This document shows, one piece after another, positions 57,855 to 64,000 of a stretch of 64,000 nucleotides of DNA. Made by a program: the position numbers and the translations under genes. The stretch is from NCBI GenBank assembly GCA_935421135.1, contig OW285189.1, positions 14,033,072 to 14,097,071 on the forward strand, in the 5' to 3' direction. The notes under the pieces are model-generated. The model saw only the letters and a list, made by a program, of their open reading frames with translations, made no database searches and was not told the origin of the DNA. How positions within the stretch are numbered: position 1 is the stretch's first letter; every line of letters starts with the position of its first letter. Origin of the DNA: Bugulina stolonifera (taxonomy: Eukaryota > Bryozoa > Gymnolaemata > Cheilostomatida > Bugulidae).

Positions 57855-60189
57855 ACTAGCTCTGCAACCAGATACCAACAAGGTTACAAGCTGCTACCGT
57901 TAGCATCTCTTCAATAATGTAGTCCTAGTTTTATTAGCTCAAGTTTGGAGCTACACAAGAGCACCGGTTGGAAAATTTACCCCAACTATATAGAGAATCC
58001 ACTATAGGTTTGATTTTATTGTGGCCCCATATCAACGAGAGAGGTTTTTCAGAATGAGAATCTATGTGTAGCATAAGTTCCTGTAAAAATGCAAATTTGT
58101 ATAATGTAATACAAATATATATAACAAGCACTTCGTGCTTGGTCTTCAATGGAAGTTTCACTGCAAAATTTGCCCTTCTAGTAATGATAGCTTGTGTCAT
58201 TTACTGTGGTCATGAATGTGTATGACCTCTGTCGGTGCAGACATGTTACAGTGTTCTCATGAGAAGTTGTTTCCTTACATTAGAGAGACAACTCTAAATA
58301 CATTGCCCGAGTTCCAACATCAATATGTAACAGGTGGGGTGGGTCAAGTACCCATCCCGCTTTGAATGGGTGTCAAGGGCCTAAGGCTACCGGCGTAGAT
58401 GTCCCAAGGTTCTAACACCACCCAGAACTGAGATCCAGACTGACAGCATTGCAACATTATATAAATTGTCTCGATTTCGGAATCTGATTAGAGAATGACA
58501 GACCTCTTTAGTTATGGTGATAATGAATAATATATAATAACATGAAATAACACAAAATTCACTAATATTACACAATGTAAATTGTAGCATCATATAATTA
58601 TTGGTATAATTGATCAGCATAATAGGCCTACCATTGATAGACATACCTCTGTTCTCCTCAATGGAGAAAATCACAAAATTTAAATGGATCAATTACATGT
58701 ATTTATTTTTAATAGAAGTACTAGTACATGACGTATTAATGTAGTTCATGCACAGGTATATTTATAGTATGATATATAAAAGTCTAGAACTTGTTAGTTT
58801 AGGCCTTCGAGTGTTGTCTTTACATCACGGCTGCTTCCTTCTTCTTATATACAAAGGTAGGTAGGTATAATACCAGGGCAATCAGCAAAACTAATTATAC
58901 AAATACAACAGGCAGGCAGTTGGTTGGTTCAGTAAGGTCAGCGTTCACTGTTCAGTAAGGTCTGCATTGCGCCATCCACACAGACTATCACCTCACAGCA
59001 GAGACTCCTGGTTCCAGGATACTCACCCAAACCCAAGTCAACCATGGGCAAAAGGATAGACAAACAACACAAAGACTGCTCACATAGGAATTTGCGAATG
59101 TTCGAAAATGTTAGATAGAAACAGGACATTCCGAAAATGTTTGTCTTGCATTCACCCTAAAAGTTTGGAATTCAACAGAATGATACAATTGTTGTCTGGT
59201 GACGCTTTTTGACTTTTTGAGACCTTATTGTGCTGTATCAACCTTCATTATATCGATTAAAACTATAATAAACAGTATAGATAGCATGTAATAAATGCAA
59301 TAGAAATATTGTATAGAAATCATAGGCACACTACAATGCTACAGTAATAATACTTGATAAACAACCCTGCCAGGTCAGCCAGAACTGGAAGCCCAAAATG
59401 TTGGTTTATGAATTGAGTTTGATTTCAAGTTAGCTACAAACTAATTAAACAATGCTTGATTTAGTATTCTAAAATTATTCAGTTCTCGTTCTCACCATTG
59501 GATTAGCAATGGCAACTTCCTATACTGACCTAAATTGCAAATTTATGATTAATTGCTTAGATGCAACTAACCAGAGCCAATAGCTCTGCAACTAACCACA
59601 TAATGTACTAGGACTAAAGACTATTGTAGTGTTTGCAAACACATCAAAGGGGCAATAGGGCAAGTAATTATATACTGCTCGCTCGAATCAAGCAGTAAGC
59701 AATCATCCCACCATATCCCTCCATAATAATATATTTTATACCATACTATTGTGTTGTATCGTACACAAGTGAATGATGCAATCCAGCACCTCAAATAATT
59801 GTGGGTTAAGTGGGTGGTGATGTCTGATTTGGCTATATCTATTAAGTGGTTACTGACATTTTTAAACCAAGTCCCATTCACTGACAGGAGTAGCAACTTC
59901 TCTCAACTTACACAAAAATGAGTGGGAGTGTTCTGAACATTATCTTTACTGACTTTATGTCTGAATTGCATTTGTGTATTGATACCTTGTGTACAAGTGC
60001 ACGTAGTAGCAAATGCTACATGTGGGTTTCATAGTAAACAATGTGAACTATCAATATCATGTGACTCAACGACGTGCCAAGTGATACATACATGTACATA
60101 TGCGGGCCTGAACTATTCATACAGATACTACTTGCCACTCATTTTGAATTAAAACATTGTATGTATAAGTGGACATAAATCCTGCACTA

Positions 60190-60255
60190 TGCTATACTAT
60201 ACTACTGCAATGCTATGCTATGCTATACTGCACAATTCTATGCTATGCTATACTA
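60190..60255. repeat. CTATG/CTATA pentanucleotide low-complexity tract
   Basis: Imperfect repeats of GCTAT and ACTAT run for about 65 bp, interrupted by short spacers. Confidence 0.85.
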
Positions 60256-60727
60256 TTTCCAAGGCGCTCCATTTTAGTTGTAGAATAACAAGAGGAAGGT
60301 GCCAGTATTTGGTGAATACTAGTAATATCTTCTAATTGTGCTGCTAGTACTCCCTACTAATGTCTAGATATCACAACCTGATAGTGGAACTATGCATTGT
60401 AGTTGATGGATCCACCCTTCCACAAATGCCACCAGTTGACACTAGATTATATAAATGATTTATTAAACCACAGCTCATGCTAACAGTACCTGCTCCAGCC
60501 TGTATCTGAAGAAGATGAAATAGCTAGAACATTTCCCTTCATTCATGGAGCAATAAACTCTGGGCCACTGATAATGATAAATGATGTTATATATACTGCC
60601 TCTAAAATTACTGTTATTATACAGTGTATTATACAAGACCTGGTTTACCCCAGAGCCAATGGCTCTGGTTTACCCTAGCAATTTAGATGTTTGTAGTGGA
60701 GATGCTAACTACAGCAATAGATAGGTT

Positions 60728-60793
60728 TTGAGTAGAGAGGTATGAGACATGACTCGAACTTTGAGTAGAGAGGTATGAGACATGACTCGAACC
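60728..60793. repeat. Exact 33-bp tandem duplication
   Basis: The 33-bp unit starting TTGAGTAGAGAGGTATGAG at 60728 is repeated directly at 60761; the only difference I see is at the final junction base. This is a recent local duplication without coding content. Confidence 0.9.
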
Positions 60794-62868
60794 TAGCCTA
60801 AGTTCTTGAGTAAAATTCTAGATGGTAACTATGTTTTCCCCATTATATTATTATGGTGCCACCCCTTACCCTATCTCCAGCCATAAATTAGACTAAATAT
60901 ATGTGTACATTGACCAGTCAACTAGGAATTTACTACTAGTATCAGTAGTAGCTACAAGTAGCAGTTATCTCTAATTAGTGGTCAGTATGCAAAGGTCCCC
61001 ACAATCCCCATAGAACTCCATGATCCTACATACTATACTATGAGTATGTGCTGCTTTCATTGTACAATTGGAGGGAGCACAAAGCCAGCAGCAATGAATT
61101 GCCAAGTATTTAAATGTCTCTGGTTTCAAGCAAAAACAGGAGACAAAATGTGAGAATAGAAAATACAGTCCAATCTTACGTATTAAACAAATAGTAATTT
61201 GCAGTGTATCCATTGAATATGTTTCGCTGCTAACACTAGTATAATGTACAATGTATTAGGTTTTACTAGCAGGTGCAACAACTCCTACCCGTTGAGATGA
61301 CAGGGAAACATAGTAAGATCATTTACTGTGTTACAGAAAGAAAGTGCAGTGTTATGGAAAGCATGTGGTATTACCTTTACTCTACTTTGGAAGAGAATCC
61401 AAACCCATGCTACTAATAAGTATACATGCACTTACATGAGCCTTAAATCTTTCATTATGCTCTGTGAATGTATTTTGCTGCAAACCTTTCAAGAAAATTC
61501 TCCCTTCTGCAGGAGTTACTCCAATCTGTATGCCCACAACGCTCAATACTGTTTCAACATGAAGACAATAGCAACACATGCTCTAAGTAGCAACTAAACA
61601 GCCTTATTAAAGCTGAAGTTACAATGTAGCACTATTGTTTATAATCTATGTATTACTATTATACTAGAACTCAATGGGCATTACATAGTACATTGTACAT
61701 AAAACATACCATAGCCAAAATGGTTATAGCTTACCTGGGTTCCAAACTCTCTGGCTCCAACATGAAATGATGTTTGATTGTGCTGTAGGTGCAATATTAC
61801 TGTACATGTATGTATGTGTAATTTCATGTTGCCTTCTCCATTTGGAATTTTACTGAAGAACCCTAGCTTGCTATTTTAAAATTATTAAATTGCACCTACC
61901 TCTCTAAATTCAAGGTATAAATGGTGATTGTACCCACCTATTGTGTTCAACTTCGAACACTGAAGTCCGATGTTTTCTGTGCTGCTGTCTCTACCTTCTC
62001 TTCTGTACTGTCTCTACCTTCTGTACCTTCTCTCCACCGGACAGTTAGTTGTCCCTTACATTACTACTCAGATCATTATCGTTATCCTGGTATTATGCCC
62101 TACAAGTATTTAGTACTCAGTACCAGGTACTGCACTCTGACTCTAGCACTCCTGGTGCCAGTCCTTACCCTAGTAACCTTACTCCTCCATAGGCAACTCA
62201 TTCATCATCTAGGCCTATGATCTCCTATGACCTCCTATAGGATTGTCATTATGATTATTTATCATTGTCTTTTATTTTTATAAGCTTTTTTGGTCCTTCG
62301 ACTTTCCCAGATTTTGGGTATTTCTTTTGGTTCGGTTGTAGGAGCAACAAGTTGAGACTCAAAGTCAGTGAAACCAAGGAGTACTCCTTGGTGAAACTAA
62401 GCGAAATAAATATAGTTAGTAAACTTTAAATTTAGCCTCCTTACCTTACCTAGCACCTCACTAGATTTAGTCAAAGATAGTATTTTTGATTTAGTAGTAT
62501 TCCTCCAATCCCAGTGGCTGTTGTTTGTACTAGATGTGGTTAGAAACAGTGTAGGTAACAATTATAATCATGTTCAGACGAACAGAGAAGAGATTTAGTG
62601 GTCACAAATGCTCCCTTGTCGCGATTACCCAAGTCTTATCTACACGCGCATTGTACCATAGAATTACCTATATTCTATGCATTGTACATTGACTTTTGGA
62701 ATTTAAACCAATAACATTGTAGCATAGAGTTATCTCCTCTAGTTACCTCTATGCATTGTAGAACCCACGATTGTATTGCAGTGTTGCTATCGAAATTTTT
62801 AAATAAAGAGGACAACTTCTTATTCGTACCTATTATCTGCTCTGGGAGTGCATATAGGGTTTTAATCA

Positions 62869-63036
62869 TGCATAATAAGACGAGACGCATTTTTTATATT
62901 TTTATTGACTCCTAATATTTTAATGTATATCCATACATCATCATTAGAGAAATGATGATGATGATGATGTACGGACATACATCAAAATGTTAGGAGTCAA
63001 TAGAAACATCAAAAATGCGTCTCGTTTTATTATTCA
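62869..63036. mobile_element. MITE-like inverted-repeat element, copy 2
   Basis: The left end TGCATAATAAGACGAGACGC and right end GCGTCTCGTTTTATTATTCA are inverted copies. The arms continue inward (TTGACTCCTAATATTTTAAT against AAAATGTTAGGAGTCAA) to a GATGAT-rich loop. TCA triplets flank both ends. The CGAGACGCATTTTT core, the CCTAATATTT block and the ACATCATCA block are shared with the element at 1169-1305. Confidence 0.8.
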
Positions 63037-64000
63037 TCATTAAGATACCCGCTCATACCAACATTTTCCATATAGGGTTTGCTGTTCATGTTTTACCTAG
63101 CACATTACTAAGTATAATATTATTATACTGCAGTTGAAATGGATTTTCATGTGGGGATCCAGGTGTAGTAGTCTACTACTAGTAGACGACCCCTGGTCCG
63201 TTAATGTATTGATGACCCTGAAAGTCGTCACGCTATATTATGCCTACCAACAAGACTATTTAGACTGTTTACAGCCTTGTATTATACAGAAGCAATTACA
63301 GCCAATCTTGTTTATATAGTAGAAGACAGCTCTTAGTATGGGTCGTTCCCTTCTTAACGATCGTTGTGCTTAGTCGTCCGGAGCCCACCAGAAGTACTCT
63401 AGCTAGTCATCTTCTTTTACCTACAAAAGAGACCAGATTAGTGTTATACTGTGCAGCTGTTATTGTGATTTCATATAGTAAGGATCTTCATAATATACTT
63501 TATACTTACACTCTGGGAGTGGTGCTGATACACTAGATAGGATAATAACTACAAGATTGCGGCCGTTGAGGGATATGGATATTGCAGAAGGCTATGTAGC
63601 TACATTGGTACATTTTCAAGTAGTCTTCGGTGGTCGTTCACACAAATCCACAACACAGGCTCATTCCCGTAAGGGTCATTGGTGGTAAGGGCAAAAAGAT
63701 ATGATAACAGCATAAATCTAATTCCAATTATCTGATGCATCAAATTCAATTGCTGAACGGGTTGAATTACACACACAACATTATAGTATAGCCTATTCCA
63801 TGGCCATAGTGCCCTATACGGCGTGCGGCCTGGCCGTCTCAACTTTTGGCATTGCAAAGTCGAAATGTAGTCAATTTAATACCATGGTCAGATCAGTGTT
63901 TAAAGTTTCTTCCACTTTCCTATTCGCGGGGTTTACAAAATATGTAAGGATATGGTAAAAATAAGTGTGCTAAACATGTTTATATCAAAAAACTCTAAAT
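63037..64000. other. Right-end flank, no gene seen
   Basis: No supported exon or RNA gene. A short palindromic patch of TAGTAG/CTACTA lies at about 63165-63190. Confidence 0.35.

Larger units (their letters stand above)
57855..62868. other. Gene-free stretch
   Basis: No gene is supported. A minus-strand open stretch at about 57985-58090 has an acceptor-like TTTTTACAG and a weak donor, but it does not join in frame to the next exon. A TATATAAAAG box near 58772 could be a promoter or LTR fragment. Simple repeats lie at 60190-60255 and 60728-60793. Confidence 0.35.

Noticed and set aside
57985..58090. Minus-strand open stretch with a TTTTTACAG acceptor, possibly an extra 5' exon of the 1238-aa gene
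   Set aside because: Its weak GTAAAT donor does not join in frame to the exon at 57861, and the peptide shows no domain. It could be 5' UTR at most.
58765..58870. TATATAAAAG with a nearby TCTAGAACTT, a possible second LTR
   Set aside because: I found no inverted TG...CA termini with a matching target duplication around it.
60728..60793. GGTTCGAGTC-like B box on the minus strand, suggesting a tRNA
   Set aside because: There is no matching A box or cloverleaf, and the sequence is part of a 33-bp tandem duplication.
61921..62220. 99-codon plus-strand ORF
   Set aside because: Low-complexity Ser/Leu-rich translation with no family, splice context or supporting signals.
63600..63857. 85-codon minus-strand ORF near the right edge
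   Set aside because: No recognisable domain and no clear splice sites. It could be revisited with sequence beyond the window.

Overview
The window is nuclear DNA from a metazoan, most likely an invertebrate. It is AT-rich. Genes are split by short GT-AG introns and carry clear animal orthologues (SMAD4, G3BP, ANKRD40, a CCDC15-like protein, an outer-dynein-arm docking coiled-coil protein). There is no sign of bacterial operons, and no rRNA, tRNA or CRISPR array was recognised. The ciliary genes imply an animal with motile cilia or flagella. The phylum cannot be fixed from this sequence alone.

Layout, left to right. (1) The first coding exon of SMAD4 lies on the minus strand at 206-439; the rest of the gene is off the left edge. 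(2) About 18.7 kb without a convincing protein gene (440-19213) holds two inverted-repeat elements, a 33-codon ORF with a signal-peptide look, and scattered promoter-like motifs. (3) An intronless C2H2 zinc-finger transcription factor lies at 19214-21355 (+). (4) A three-exon, 114-aa minus-strand gene of unknown function (23158-26097) has a large intron packed with repeats: a perfect 61-bp palindrome, a shorter palindrome, a 253-bp MITE and a 516-bp solo LTR with a 5-bp target duplication. (5) A complete nine-exon G3BP gene runs from 29419 to 33259 (+). (6) It converges on an eleven-exon CCDC15-like gene (34365-44707, minus). A complete twelve-exon ODAD3/CCDC151-like gene (37876-42864, +) is nested in the 6.5-kb intron of that gene. 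(7) A gene-poor stretch (44708-50220) follows. (8) A four-exon ANKRD40 gene (50221-52796, +) converges, with only 26 bp between stop codons, on an unrecognised 1238-aa protein (52823-57854, minus). The last exon of that protein carries six 372-bp coding repeats arranged partly as 744-bp dimers. (9) The last 6 kb (57855-64000) holds repeats and one further MITE, but no gene I can support.

Exon structures were built by hand from splice sites, reading phase and protein similarity. All phases close for G3BP, CCDC15-like, ODAD3-like, ANKRD40, the 114-aa gene and the repeat protein. Functionally, SMAD4 and the zinc-finger protein are nuclear regulators, G3BP is a stress-granule RNA-binding protein, and the nested pair appears to serve centrioles and cilia. 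Nothing resembling a bacterial-style defence or biosynthetic system is present. The most unusual items are the nested ciliary gene pair, the heat-shock-element-bearing solo LTR, the dimeric coding repeat, and the small unknown gene.
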